From JAWXCM01 sp034408745 (GTDB lineage Bacteria; Acidobacteriota; Terriglobia; Bryobacterales; Bryobacteraceae), in NCBI GenBank assembly GCA_034408745.1, contig JAWXCM010000319.1, positions 1 to 32,924 on the forward strand: a stretch of 32,924 bases of DNA, given 5' to 3'. Positions 7,309 through 15,575 of the stretch are shown one piece after another. The translations under genes were made by a program, and so were the position numbers. The notes beneath the pieces were generated by a model that had not been told where the DNA came from, did no database searches, and was given only the letters and a program-made list of their open reading frames with translations. Each line of letters begins with the position of its first letter. Within the stretch, counting starts at the first letter, position 1.

Positions 7309-8259
7309 GTGAAACTGGCACTGATTGGATTCGGAAACGTTGGGAGGGCGTTCGCTCGCCTGCTGGAGGCAAAGCGTTCCGCTTATCCGTTCCGCGTCAC
7401 CGCCATTCACACGGCCCGGCATGGGACGGCGTACTCGGAGAAGCGACTGGGGCCGGAGCCCGAGTTCGGACCTGCTGCCGCCAGCGTCGATGAGTTTCTC
7501 GACCGCGCCCGGGCTGACGTGGTTATCGAACTGACCACACTCAACGCAGAGACGGGCGAGCCCGCTCTGACGCATATTCGCAAGGCATTCGAGCGCGGGT
7601 CCCATGTAGTCACGGCGAACAAGGGGCCGGTGGCAGTCGCGTGGCCGGCACTGTGCGAAGAGGCGCGGATGGCGGGCGTGGAGTTCCGGTTTGAGTCGAC
7701 CTGCATGGACGGCGCACCGGTATTCAACATGGTGCGCAACAACCTGCCTGGCGTGCAGATCCTCGGCTTCACCGGTGTGTTGAATTCGACCACGAAAATG
7801 GTCATCGGCGCGATGCGGCGCGGGCTCTCGCTGGACGAAGGCATTGCCGAGGCGCAGGCTGCAGGGATCGCCGAGGCGGACCCCGCGCACGACATTGATG
7901 GCTGGGACTCGGCGGCCAAGACGGCCGCGCTGGCGAACGTGCTGATGAACGCGCGCATCACGACGATGGATGTACAGCGCACCGGCATTGGGGGACTGAC
8001 ACCGGAGTATGTGCAGGGGCTGGCTGAGCGGGGGAAGACCGTCGTACTGGTCAGCCGTGCCCGAGGCACCGAGTACAGCGCCGGGCCGGAGGAGGTGGAC
8101 GATACCGACCTGCTGGCGAGCATTGAAGGGACTTCGAATCTTCTTCTGATCCACACGGATCTGATGGGCACGCTCGGCATGGTGTCGATTTCACCGGGTG
8201 TGGAGCAAACAGCCTACGGCGTATTCAGCGATGTTGTGGACATAGCGCGCACTATATGA
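7309..8259 (+). CDS. hom: Homoserine dehydrogenase, short form without ACT domain
   Basis: The enzyme reduces aspartate-semialdehyde to homoserine with NAD(P)H, the branch point to threonine, methionine and isoleucine. The 316-residue protein shows the Rossmann GFGNVG at 7-12, the catalytic-site TANKGPVA with Lys105, and the family signature DPAHDIDGWDSAAK. The C-terminal ACT domain used for threonine feedback in longer forms is absent, so this one is probably not threonine-regulated in that way. I chose the GTG at 7309 because the protein starts on the Rossmann strand; the longer reading upstream is antisense-like sequence inside the permease gene. Its stop overlaps the next gene's ATG (ATGA), so it is coupled to the FAH-family gene. 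Odd point: no threonine or methionine gene is beside it. Confidence 0.92.
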   Translation: MKLALIGFGNVGRAFARLLEAKRSAYPFRVTAIHTARHGTAYSEKRLGPEPEFGPAAASVDEFLDRARADVVIELTTLNAETGEPALTHIRKAFERGSHVVTANKGPVAVAWPALCEEARMAGVEFRFESTCMDGAPVFNMVRNNLPGVQILGFTGVLNSTTKMVIGAMRRGLSLDEGIAEAQAAGIAEADPAHDIDGWDSAAKTAALANVLMNARITTMDVQRTGIGGLTPEYVQGLAERGKTVVLVSRARGTEYSAGPEEVDDTDLLASIEGTSNLLLIHTDLMGTLGMVSISPGVEQTAYGVFSDVVDIARTI

Positions 8260-9116
8260 AACTTATTCGATTTCGTTATCGGGAACAGATCCATTCCGGC
8301 ATCGTGAGCGCCTCGGGCGTGGTGCCTTTCGCCGAGATTACGGCTCGCACCGGTGTTACTCTGCCTGCGGACTTACTCGGCTTCATTCAGGCGGGCAGCC
8401 TGGATTCGATTCGGGATATACCGGGGGACCTGGAGTCGATTCCGTATGCGGATGTTACTCCGGTGCTGCCTTACGATGTGCCGCCGAAGATCTGGTGTAT
8501 CGGTCTGAACTACAAGTCGCACGCCGCGGACATTAATGCCGTGCAACCGGATGAGCCGGGCAGTTTCATGAAGCCCGCCAGTTGTATGTTTCAGCCGGGC
8601 GGCCAAATCGTGCTGCCTCCGGCCGAAGTCAGCAACGATGTGGATGCGGAGGGTGAGCTGGGCGTCGTGATCGGGAAAGAGTGCCGGTTTGTGCCCATCG
8701 AGTCCGTGAAGGATGTGATTTTTGGGTATACCACCACGCTCGATCTGACTGCGCTCGACGTGTTGCGGAAGAATCCGCGGTATTTGACGCGTGCCAAGAG
8801 CATCGACACTTTCTTCAGTTTTGGTCCGGTAATTGTAACTGCGGATGAAGTGGCCGATGTGGACCGGCTGGAAGTGATTACGGAGCACAATGACGGGATC
8901 TGCTCGCGCGACTTTGTGTATAACATGCACCACACGCCGTATGAGCTGGTTCGATTCCACTCGGACTTCTTCACGCTGTATCCCGGCGACCTGATTTCGA
9001 CAGGTTGCCCGAAAGGCGCGAGGATCAAGGCTGGGGATCGGGTCGGGGCTCGCATTGATGGCGTCGGAACGGCCAGCGCGACCGTAACTCAGGGTTTACG
9101 CACGCCGCGCTTTTAA
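8256..9116 (+). CDS. Fumarylacetoacetate-hydrolase family protein
   Basis: Members of this family hydrolyse, decarboxylate or isomerise 2-oxo acids with a divalent metal. The 286-residue protein has a short N-terminal domain and then the catalytic fold, opening with KIWCIGLNYKSHA (80-90). Metal-binding acids are visible as Glu132 and Glu134 in DAEGELGVVIG and Asp163 in YTTTLDLTALD, followed by KSIDTFFSFGP and STGCPKGA near the end. The exact substrate cannot be read from sequence; ureidoglycolate-lyase-like and hydroxyhepta-dienedioate-isomerase-like members look alike. It is translationally coupled to homoserine dehydrogenase by a 4-base overlap, which is unusual and may hint at a shared 2-oxo acid metabolite. 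It ends convergently with the flavoprotein gene, sharing 4 bases. Confidence 0.9.
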   Translation: MKLIRFRYREQIHSGIVSASGVVPFAEITARTGVTLPADLLGFIQAGSLDSIRDIPGDLESIPYADVTPVLPYDVPPKIWCIGLNYKSHAADINAVQPDEPGSFMKPASCMFQPGGQIVLPPAEVSNDVDAEGELGVVIGKECRFVPIESVKDVIFGYTTTLDLTALDVLRKNPRYLTRAKSIDTFFSFGPVIVTADEVADVDRLEVITEHNDGICSRDFVYNMHHTPYELVRFHSDFFTLYPGDLISTGCPKGARIKAGDRVGARIDGVGTASATVTQGLRTPRF

Positions 9117-10465
9117 GCCGCGGGGAACAGGGTTCCCTGGCCGAGCAGCCAGTCGGGGTCGAAGCGCCGTTTGATCTCGCGCATCGACTCCAGTTGCTCG
9201 GGAGTCCACTGCAGACTTAGTAAGTCGCGCTTACGTTTGCCCAGGCCGTGCTCGGCTGCAACGACTCCGCCGAGGGCTACGGTGTGCTCGGCGAAGGTGC
9301 GGATGAGGGCGCGGCCGCGCTCGACCTCAGCGTCATCGCGCGGGAGTAAGTTAACGTGGACGTGCGCGTCTCCAATATGGCCGAAGATGACTGCGCTGTC
9401 GCCGGGAAACTCGCGGTCCAGCGATTCGCGGTAAAAGCGCATCATCTCGCGGTTTCGGGCCACCGGCACGGCGAAATCGGTGCCCATTTTCTGAAAGCCA
9501 CGGCGACGGACCGTGTCATTGACAGATTCGGGCAGTGCGTGGCGGAATACGCGAAATCGCTCTCTGTCGGCGGCGGCGGTGCCGAACCACGACTCTTCGC
9601 CGAGCGCATCCGCTTCGTCCAGGCGATCAAGCCATGCGTCCACTTCGCTGTCGTCGGCGATTTCGCCCTCAATCAGCAGACAGGCTCCGGCAGCGCTGGG
9701 TATGTCGAACTTACGAGTGCGAAGCAGCTCCAGCGAAGCACCGTCCATGTACTCGAGCATGGTCAGACCTGGAATCGCCCGCCACTTGTCGACGGCATCA
9801 AGGGACTGATCCTCTGAGGGGAAGAACACGACGCCGGACAGCGTCGACTTAGCAGCGGTGAGTAACTGCACGGTAGCTTCGGTGATTACTCCCAGCACGC
9901 CTTCCGACCCGATGAACAAGTCGACATAGTCCATCTCTGGCTGCAGGTCGAAGCCCGCGGAGAATTTAGTCGTTGCAGGGCGGGGAAGCGGTGGGACGTC
10001 GAATGGCAGCGGCTGGCCTCGATGCAGGTGCAGCACGGTGCCATCGATTCGTGCGACCCGCAAAGCAAGGACGGAACGGCGCGTGTCGCCATAGCGAAAG
10101 CTTCGGGATCCGCTGGCGTTGGTTGCGATGTTGCCACCGATGCTGGAGGAGTTCTCGGTCGGATCCGGCGCGTAGAACTGGCCGGTTCGCGCGGCGGCGG
10201 TCTGCAGGTCGCGAAGCAGCACCCCTGCGCCGACGGCAGCCTGGCTGCCCTCGATATCGAGACGGCGGAATCGCTCCATGGAAATCGCGAGGCCGCCATC
10301 TGGCATTGCGCCTCCGGCAAGCCCGGTTCGCGCACCTACAACCGTCACCGGCGTGCCGTTGCGCGACGCGGACGCCAGCACTTCGCACAATTCGGCTTCA
10401 GTGGCGGGCGTAACCAGCTGATCGGCGCGCCCGCAAAATCCGGAAGCGTCTTCGAGTTCGATCAT
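9113..10465 (-). CDS. FAD-linked 2-hydroxy-acid oxidase/dehydrogenase, GlcD-like
   Basis: The 450-residue protein is a GlcD/D-lactate-dehydrogenase type flavoenzyme oxidising a 2-hydroxy acid to a 2-oxo acid. The PCMH-type FAD domain is shown by VVGARTGLAGGAMP (about 42-55), the PDPTENSSSIGGNIATNASG stretch with SFRYGDTR, and GSEGVLGVITEATVQL. The C-terminal oxidase domain has the IFGHIGDAHVHVNLLPRD motif and the final AAEHGLGKRKRDLL, both typical of the family. It starts 5 bases after the RNase J stop, and a 7-bp hairpin covers the junction. The substrate is unproven (glycolate, D-lactate or 2-hydroxyglutarate are options), and co-transcription with RNase J is unexplained. Confidence 0.9.
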   Translation of the reverse strand: MIELEDASGFCGRADQLVTPATEAELCEVLASASRNGTPVTVVGARTGLAGGAMPDGGLAISMERFRRLDIEGSQAAVGAGVLLRDLQTAAARTGQFYAPDPTENSSSIGGNIATNASGSRSFRYGDTRRSVLALRVARIDGTVLHLHRGQPLPFDVPPLPRPATTKFSAGFDLQPEMDYVDLFIGSEGVLGVITEATVQLLTAAKSTLSGVVFFPSEDQSLDAVDKWRAIPGLTMLEYMDGASLELLRTRKFDIPSAAGACLLIEGEIADDSEVDAWLDRLDEADALGEESWFGTAAADRERFRVFRHALPESVNDTVRRRGFQKMGTDFAVPVARNREMMRFYRESLDREFPGDSAVIFGHIGDAHVHVNLLPRDDAEVERGRALIRTFAEHTVALGGVVAAEHGLGKRKRDLLSLQWTPEQLESMREIKRRFDPDWLLGQGTLFPAA

Positions 10466-10481
10466 CGAGGTCAGACCTCGA
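10465..10481 (-). promoter_or_regulatory. Hairpin at the RNase J / GlcD-like junction
   Basis: TCGAGGT-CAG-ACCTCGA is a perfect 7-bp stem with a 3-base loop. It spans the RNase J stop codon and the first base of the flavoprotein start. In the transcript it could slow a ribosome, be a cleavage site, or hide the second start. It is followed by no U tract, so it is not a standard terminator. Confidence 0.4.
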
Positions 10482-12138
10482 GTATCACCGGCATGATCAG
10501 CGGCCTGCGCTGCGTCTGCTTGTTGAGGAACCGGCGCAGGTCGGCGCGAATCTTTTCCTGCATGACGCCCCAGTCGGTGCGCTCTTCCGCGCTCGAGGTT
10601 TCCAGGGTGCGGGCAACAACCTTGCGGGCCTCCTGCATGACGTCGCGGTCGTCGAGCGAAACGAACCCACGGCTGACGATTTCCGGCAGACCCTCATTGC
10701 GTCCGGTGCTCTTGCTGATGGCGATGATTGGCAAAACGAAGCCATCTTCGGACAGGTGGCGCCTGTCGCGAATCACCATATCTTCGACCACTTCGTCGAG
10801 ACTGCCCGAATCGATGCAGACCCGTCCGACCTGGACCTTCGCGCCGCGGCGCGCGCCCATCTTGTCGAACTCGACCGTCTCCCCGGTTTCGAGCACGAAG
10901 GTTTCTTCCAGCCCTGCGCCGCGCAGATGTTGTGCCAGCCGCGCATGTCGCGACATTTGCAGATACTCGCCGTGCAGCGGGATGAAGTAGCGGGGGCGAC
11001 ACAGGTTCAGCACGAGTTTCAGTTCTTCCGCGCTGCCGTGTCCTGACACGTGGACAGGCGGGTTCATGTTGCCGTACAGAATGTCGGCGCCCCGCTTTGC
11101 CATGTGGTTCAGCATGCGGCCGATGGCCTTCTCATTACCCGGAATGACGCGGGCACTGAGGACCACCATGTCGCCCTTCTCCACTGAGAGGTTCTTATGG
11201 TTGTCGACCGAGACGCGCGAAAGCGCTGACATCGGTTCGCCCTGGGTGCCGGAGACCACCACGCACACCTTGTCTTTCTTCGCGGTCATGATGTCCTGCG
11301 GGCGAAGCAGGATACCGTCGGGAATGTCGAGCAGACCGAGATTGTGCGAGATCTCCGTCACGCTCTGCATACTGCGGCCGAGGAACGCGACTTTGCGTCC
11401 GTACTCAGAGGCAAGGTCGAGAATCAGCTGCAGGCGGTGGACCGAGGAGCTGAAGCAGGAGACGATGAGGCGGTTATCGGCGCGGTTGAAGATGTCCTCA
11501 AAGCGCGGACGTACGGCGCGTTCGCTTTCCGTGTATCCGGGGCGGTCGACGTTGGTGGAATCCGACATCAGCAGCAGAACGCCGCGACGGCCATACTCGG
11601 CCAGGGTGTGCAGGTCGAAGAGCTGGTTGTCGGTGGGTGTCGGGTCGACTTTGAAATCGCCGGTGTGGATGACTACACCCAGCGGTGTGGTGATGGCGAG
11701 CGCAACGGCCTGCACGATGGAGTGCGTGACGTTGATGAACTCGACCATAAACGGCCCGATCTCGAGCTTTTGGCCCGCCTTGACCCGGTGCAGCCGTGTG
11801 CTGGACAGCAGATCGTGCTCTTCCAGCCGCCGCTCTACCAGAGCGAGTGTGAAGGGTGTGCCGTAGATGGGTATGTTGAGTTGCGACAGCAGAAACGGGA
11901 TACCACCGATGTGGTCCTCGTGGCCGTGGGTGAGCAGCAAGGCCCGGACGTGTTCACGGTTCTCTTCGAGGTACGAGAAGTCCGGAGTGACAATATCGAC
12001 GCCGAGGAGTTCCGCGTCGGGGAACATCATCCCGGCATCGATGACGACGATGTCATCGCCGTAGCGAAGGGCCATGGAGTTCATTCCGAACTCGCCCAGT
12101 CCTCCGAGCGGAATCACCTGTAATTTACGATCTGACAT
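10471..12138 (-). CDS. rnj: Ribonuclease J
   Basis: RNase J is a metallo-beta-lactamase-fold enzyme with endo- and 5'-3' exonuclease activity, central to mRNA decay and rRNA maturation where RNase E is weak or absent. At 555 residues the length matches. The N-terminus LQVIPLGGLGEFGMNS is the family opening; the zinc-binding HGHEDH is at 71-76; beta-CASP features include HTGDFKVDPTP, LMSDSTN, and VHVSGHGS near the end of the fold. A C-terminal basic arm follows with IISKSTG-like and DLRRFL segments. Start at the ATG at 12138; the ribosome binding site is weak. It is divergent from the kinase gene, with the flavoprotein gene 5 bases downstream. Confidence 0.95.
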   Translation of the reverse strand: MSDRKLQVIPLGGLGEFGMNSMALRYGDDIVVIDAGMMFPDAELLGVDIVTPDFSYLEENREHVRALLLTHGHEDHIGGIPFLLSQLNIPIYGTPFTLALVERRLEEHDLLSSTRLHRVKAGQKLEIGPFMVEFINVTHSIVQAVALAITTPLGVVIHTGDFKVDPTPTDNQLFDLHTLAEYGRRGVLLLMSDSTNVDRPGYTESERAVRPRFEDIFNRADNRLIVSCFSSSVHRLQLILDLASEYGRKVAFLGRSMQSVTEISHNLGLLDIPDGILLRPQDIMTAKKDKVCVVVSGTQGEPMSALSRVSVDNHKNLSVEKGDMVVLSARVIPGNEKAIGRMLNHMAKRGADILYGNMNPPVHVSGHGSAEELKLVLNLCRPRYFIPLHGEYLQMSRHARLAQHLRGAGLEETFVLETGETVEFDKMGARRGAKVQVGRVCIDSGSLDEVVEDMVIRDRRHLSEDGFVLPIIAISKSTGRNEGLPEIVSRGFVSLDDRDVMQEARKVVARTLETSSAEERTDWGVMQEKIRADLRRFLNKQTQRRPLIMPVILEV

Positions 12139-12252
12139 AGTTTCGTTAGCGTTTCAAGCGTAGCAGACTCATCGAAGGCTTCACGGTTCGTGACAGTAAC
12201 GCGAGGACTGGGACGGGGTCTGCCTGGCGTCCGACAATGAAAATGCGATAAT

Positions 12253-14808
12253 TTGAGGACCTTGGCCGAGCAGTTCGCCACTTCCAGGCAGCCCGAACGC
12301 GACCGGTGGAGTCGCGTCAAAGAGATTCTGGCGGCCGCACTGGACGTTCCGGCGGCGCAGCGCCCGGGGTTGCTTGCTTCCTGGTGCGGGGACGACACGG
12401 ACCTGCGGCACGAAGTAGAAACACTCCTCGAGTTCAGCGACGACGAAGAGGCCGGGTTCATCGATCAGCCGGCGATTGCCGACGGCATCGCACTGATCGA
12501 TCAAACCGAAGCGGACGGAATGATCGGCCGCGTGCTGGGCCGGTACCGCATTGTCGAGTTCATCGGCGAAGGTGGTACAGGCACGGTGTATCGCGCGGTA
12601 AGCGACGACGCCGGCTACGAACGCAGTCTGGCCATCAAGATCCTGAAGCGCGGTATGGACTCGGGCACCGTGCTCCGCCGCTTCCGCGATGAGACGCGGA
12701 TTCTGGCGCGGCTCGACCACCCCAACATCGCCAGATTCCATGAGGCAGGAATCGCGCAGGACGGTCGGCCCTATCTGGTGATGGAGTTCCTGGAAGGTAC
12801 TCCGATCCACCATTACTGCCGTGAGCATCAGCTCAGCGTTCGGGAGATGGTGGAGCTCTTTATCCCGGTATGCGCAGCCGTGGAATTCTCGCACCGCAAC
12901 CTGATCATTCATCGCGACCTGAAAGCCAGCAACATTCTGGTCACTGCGGCGGGCGTGCCGAAGTTGCTCGATTTCGGCATCGCCAAGCTGATGGACCGTT
13001 CGATTACGGGGCCGGAAGCGGAACTGACGCAGCCGGCCGACCGGATGCTGACGCCCGATTACGCGAGTCCGGAACAACTGCTTGGCGAGAACATAACGAC
13101 TGCCGCCGATGTGTACTCGCTCGGGGTGCTGCTGTATGAGATGCTGGCCGACCGCAGGCCACTGCATCTGGCGGGGCTGCCGATCGGCGAGATGATTCGC
13201 GTGCTGCAGTCGAGCGAGGTGCGGAAACCGAGCGCTGTGGCGCCGGCCAGTCGCTTCGCCGATCTGGTGGGCGATCTCGACATCATCGTCGCGAAAGCCA
13301 TGCATCGGACGCCGGACCGGCGCTACGGGTCGCCGGAGCATCTGGCGGAGGATCTGCGGCGGCATCTGGATGGCAGGCCGGTGTTCGCCCGGCCCGACAG
13401 TCCGGCGTATCGGGTACGGAAGTTCGTGTCGCGGAACCGAGCCGGGGTGCTGGTGGGCGTGCTGGCTGCCGCGGCGTTTCTGGCCGGGGCGTTGATGACG
13501 GTGTGGCAGAGTGCGGCGGCGACGTCGCGGAATGAACAGACGTTGAAGCGGTTTCGCGACATCCGCGAGCTTGCAAACGGACTGCTCGGGGAACTGGATT
13601 CGTCGCTGGAGTCGTTGTCCGGGGCGACGGGCGCTCGGGAGATTCTGGCGCGCAGGGTGCTTGGTTATCTGGACGGTCTGTCGAAGGAACAGGACAAGGT
13701 TCGGGACAGCGGACTGGAGCGTGATCTGGCATCGGCTTATGAGCGGCTGGGGGATATTTTGGGTGGTTCGAAGGCATCGAATCTGGGAGATTCGGCGGCG
13801 GCGCTGGAGTGCTTTCGGAAGTCGCTGGCGATTCTGCACCGCGTCACGGAATCGGAGCCGGGTAACTTTGCGGCCCTGCGCGACAGGGCTCGGGCGCATT
13901 TGAAGTACAGCGATGTGCTGGCGCTGGCGGGCAAGCAAATGGAGGCACTCGAGGAGGATCAGAAGGCGGTCGCGATTTACCAGGCGTGGGTGACGGCAAC
14001 GCCCAACGATGTGGCGGCGAAGAGGTCGCTGGCAAACGGGCTGCAGGAGCTGGCGGGGGATTTTTCAAGGCTCGGGAAATTCGAGCAGGCGCTGGATTAC
14101 CGGCGCAAGGTTCTGTCGGCGTTTCAGGAGTTGACTGCCTCGCAGAAGCGCGACTCAGGGCTGCAGATGCAACTGGCGCTGGCGCACAAGCGACTGGGAC
14201 GCAGTCTGCTGCAGATGAAGCGAATCGGTGAGGCGCAGACGCACTTTGAGTCGGCTGTGGCGATTGAGCGGGCGCAACTGGAGCACTCGCCGCTGGCTCC
14301 GAACACGCGCTCGGCGCTGGCGTTTTCGCTGACAGATCTGGGGATGGCGATTCGCGCTGGCGGGGATCCGAAGCGCGCGGTGTGGCCGATTACGGAAGGC
14401 CTCAGCCTGCGCGACGAACTGGTGAAGGCCGACCCGAAGGACTGGCGCGCGGCGAACCTGCTTGCGATGTCGCGCTATCAGCTGGGGCTGACGTTCCAGG
14501 CTTCGGGTGAGGATGCCGTGGCAACGAATCAACTAACCCGGGCGCTGGAGATGCGGCGTGAGTTGTTTGTGCGGAGCCCGAAGAATACGGGTGCGCAGGC
14601 CGAGATTGCCGAGGCCGCGGCCGCGCTCGCCGATGTACTGGAGGGTCAGGGTGAGGACACGCGGGCGCTGGCGCTCTATCGTCAGGCTTCGACGATTTAC
14701 TCGGAACTGCGAAGTCGGGGTGCGCTCAGTGAGGAGATTGGCTCGGAGCCGGCGCGGGTGTCGGCCGCGGTTGGGGAGTTGGCCCGGAAGATGGGCGAAG
14801 GGAATTAG
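12253..14808 (+). CDS. Membrane-anchored Ser/Thr protein kinase with C-terminal TPR domain
   Basis: The 851-residue protein is a Hanks-type kinase of the form common in Acidobacteriota and Planctomycetes. Residues 18-60 carry the helical N-domain of this group (WSRVKEILAAALDVPAAQRPG). The kinase core spans about 97-370: Gly-loop GEGGTGTVYRA (105-115), Lys129 in LAIKIL, HRDLKASN (220-227), DFG (240-242) and the SPEQLLGE activation-segment end. One membrane helix follows (about 395-418, VGVLAAAAFLAGALMTVW). The outer or periplasmic half is TPR-like, with repeats such as ALECFRKSLAILHR, ALDYRRKVLSAFQEL and AQTHFESAVAIERA. The start is uncertain: TTG at 12253 or 12262, each with weak ribosome binding context; a GATAAT box lies at 12246. 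The target and ligand are unknown. Confidence 0.93.
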   Translation: MRTLAEQFATSRQPERDRWSRVKEILAAALDVPAAQRPGLLASWCGDDTDLRHEVETLLEFSDDEEAGFIDQPAIADGIALIDQTEADGMIGRVLGRYRIVEFIGEGGTGTVYRAVSDDAGYERSLAIKILKRGMDSGTVLRRFRDETRILARLDHPNIARFHEAGIAQDGRPYLVMEFLEGTPIHHYCREHQLSVREMVELFIPVCAAVEFSHRNLIIHRDLKASNILVTAAGVPKLLDFGIAKLMDRSITGPEAELTQPADRMLTPDYASPEQLLGENITTAADVYSLGVLLYEMLADRRPLHLAGLPIGEMIRVLQSSEVRKPSAVAPASRFADLVGDLDIIVAKAMHRTPDRRYGSPEHLAEDLRRHLDGRPVFARPDSPAYRVRKFVSRNRAGVLVGVLAAAAFLAGALMTVWQSAAATSRNEQTLKRFRDIRELANGLLGELDSSLESLSGATGAREILARRVLGYLDGLSKEQDKVRDSGLERDLASAYERLGDILGGSKASNLGDSAAALECFRKSLAILHRVTESEPGNFAALRDRARAHLKYSDVLALAGKQMEALEEDQKAVAIYQAWVTATPNDVAAKRSLANGLQELAGDFSRLGKFEQALDYRRKVLSAFQELTASQKRDSGLQMQLALAHKRLGRSLLQMKRIGEAQTHFESAVAIERAQLEHSPLAPNTRSALAFSLTDLGMAIRAGGDPKRAVWPITEGLSLRDELVKADPKDWRAANLLAMSRYQLGLTFQASGEDAVATNQLTRALEMRRELFVRSPKNTGAQAEIAEAAAALADVLEGQGEDTRALALYRQASTIYSELRSRGALSEEIGSEPARVSAAVGELARKMGEGN

Positions 14809-14846
14809 TTCACGTCGCTTTGAGGTGTGCGACAGGAAAGTGAAGA

Positions 14847-15184
14847 TCAGGCGGCACGCCGATTTTCCCAATAAGACTCCATGCGACCGTTAAGGTAGCA
14901 GCAACGCAGGGCGATGATGGCATTGGCACCGCGGACGGTCCAGCGGCTTCGATTCGAAGCTGCTCATTTAGTTTTAGTTCCGGTGTCGATCTGTCGAGCG
15001 AGCGGAGATACCGTACCAGTTTGTCGATCTCGCCGCCATCGAGCCTGGGCTGGTGGCGCTTCATCCATTGTTTCTGGCTTCCAAGTCCATGCGCCCGGTC
15101 TTGCGATGCTCGGCAAAGATGCGGGTAAGCAGAACATCTATTTCCCGCGCGACCTCGCGATGGATCGCATCAGCCGTTTTTTTT
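14847..15184 (-). pseudogene. ISKra4-family transposase remnant (ORF2), deleted and frameshifted
   Basis: Pieces of a large transposase are readable in different frames on the minus strand. Upstream, after a one-base slip on A8, the frame reads TADAIHREVAREIDVLLTRI...GRMDLEA (15177 to about 15070), an N-terminal block of ISKra4-type enzymes, then stops. About 15064-14950 reads KRHQPRLDGGEIDKLVRYL, like the middle of the family, and 14950-14847 reads WTVRGANAIIALRCC...YWENRR then a stop, the conserved C terminus. The intact protein should be near 400 residues; by comparison about two-thirds has been lost, with two deletion joints and frame changes. The ORF of 84 residues at 14810-15064 is therefore a transposase fragment and not a new gene. 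Its last codons end 38 bases from the kinase stop. Confidence 0.75.
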
Positions 15185-15545
15185 CCTCCGCCGTAAAGCT
15201 CTGGGTTGTAGCTGGCCGCGGCCGCGCCTGGCAGATCTGCTGGTTGACTTCGACGAGTTCTCGGCTGAGTTGCTCGAAGCTTCGGTATTCGGCGATTTCG
15301 TTCTTGACCTTCTCCAACGACGCTTGATCGGGCAGAGTTTCGGTATGGGTCTTACCGTTGATCTTACAGGTGAATTGAAGCTGGGGTCCGTGACCAGGAT
15401 CATCCGGATCAGCGCAATGGCACATTGATTTTCCGCAACGCCGGAAGGCGGCGCCCAGCGATCCAGGACGCATATCGTGCAGCCGGGCGATACGGGTGAG
15501 AATAGAGGACCTGGCAGCTTCCAGAACGGCGAGATCCTGGGACAT
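15138..15545 (-). CDS. DUF6788-like ORF1 of an ISKra4-type element
   Basis: The 135-residue protein has the family core of ISKra4 accessory ORFs: RIARLHDMRPGSLGAAFRRCGKS with Cys37, Cys42 and Cys44, then a GHGPQLQF / KINGKTHTETLPDQ pattern and a helical YRSFEQLSRELVEVNQQI tail. A strong AGGAG ribosome binding site lies 5 bases before the ATG at 15545. The end carries an A8 run (T8 on plus at 15177-15184) where a -1 slip would fuse it to the transposase, the usual way such elements make ORF1-ORF2 protein. Because ORF2 is destroyed, any product is probably useless for transposition. The family name is from memory of typical neighbours. Confidence 0.75.
   Translation of the reverse strand: MSQDLAVLEAARSSILTRIARLHDMRPGSLGAAFRRCGKSMCHCADPDDPGHGPQLQFTCKINGKTHTETLPDQASLEKVKNEIAEYRSFEQLSRELVEVNQQICQARPRPATTQSFTAEEKKRLMRSIARSRGK
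15177..15184 (-). other. A8 slippery site for programmed frameshift
   Basis: Eight A residues on the minus strand lie near the end of the DUF6788-like ORF. In frame 0 the reading is EEKKRLMRS; slipping back one base gives KKTADAIHREVAR, which is the transposase N terminus. This is how IS elements often link two ORFs. The site survives although the transposase is ruined. Confidence 0.65.
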
Positions 15546-15575
15546 TGGGGCTCCTGTTCTGCCAGTATCTCATAC

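Noticed and set aside
12181..13938. 585-residue ORF on minus
   Set aside because: It is the antisense of the kinase gene, with low-complexity Arg/Gln/His composition.
14810..15064. 84-residue ORF on minus as a novel small gene
   Set aside because: It contains a fragment like the middle of an ISKra4-type transposase and runs out of frame into its C terminus.
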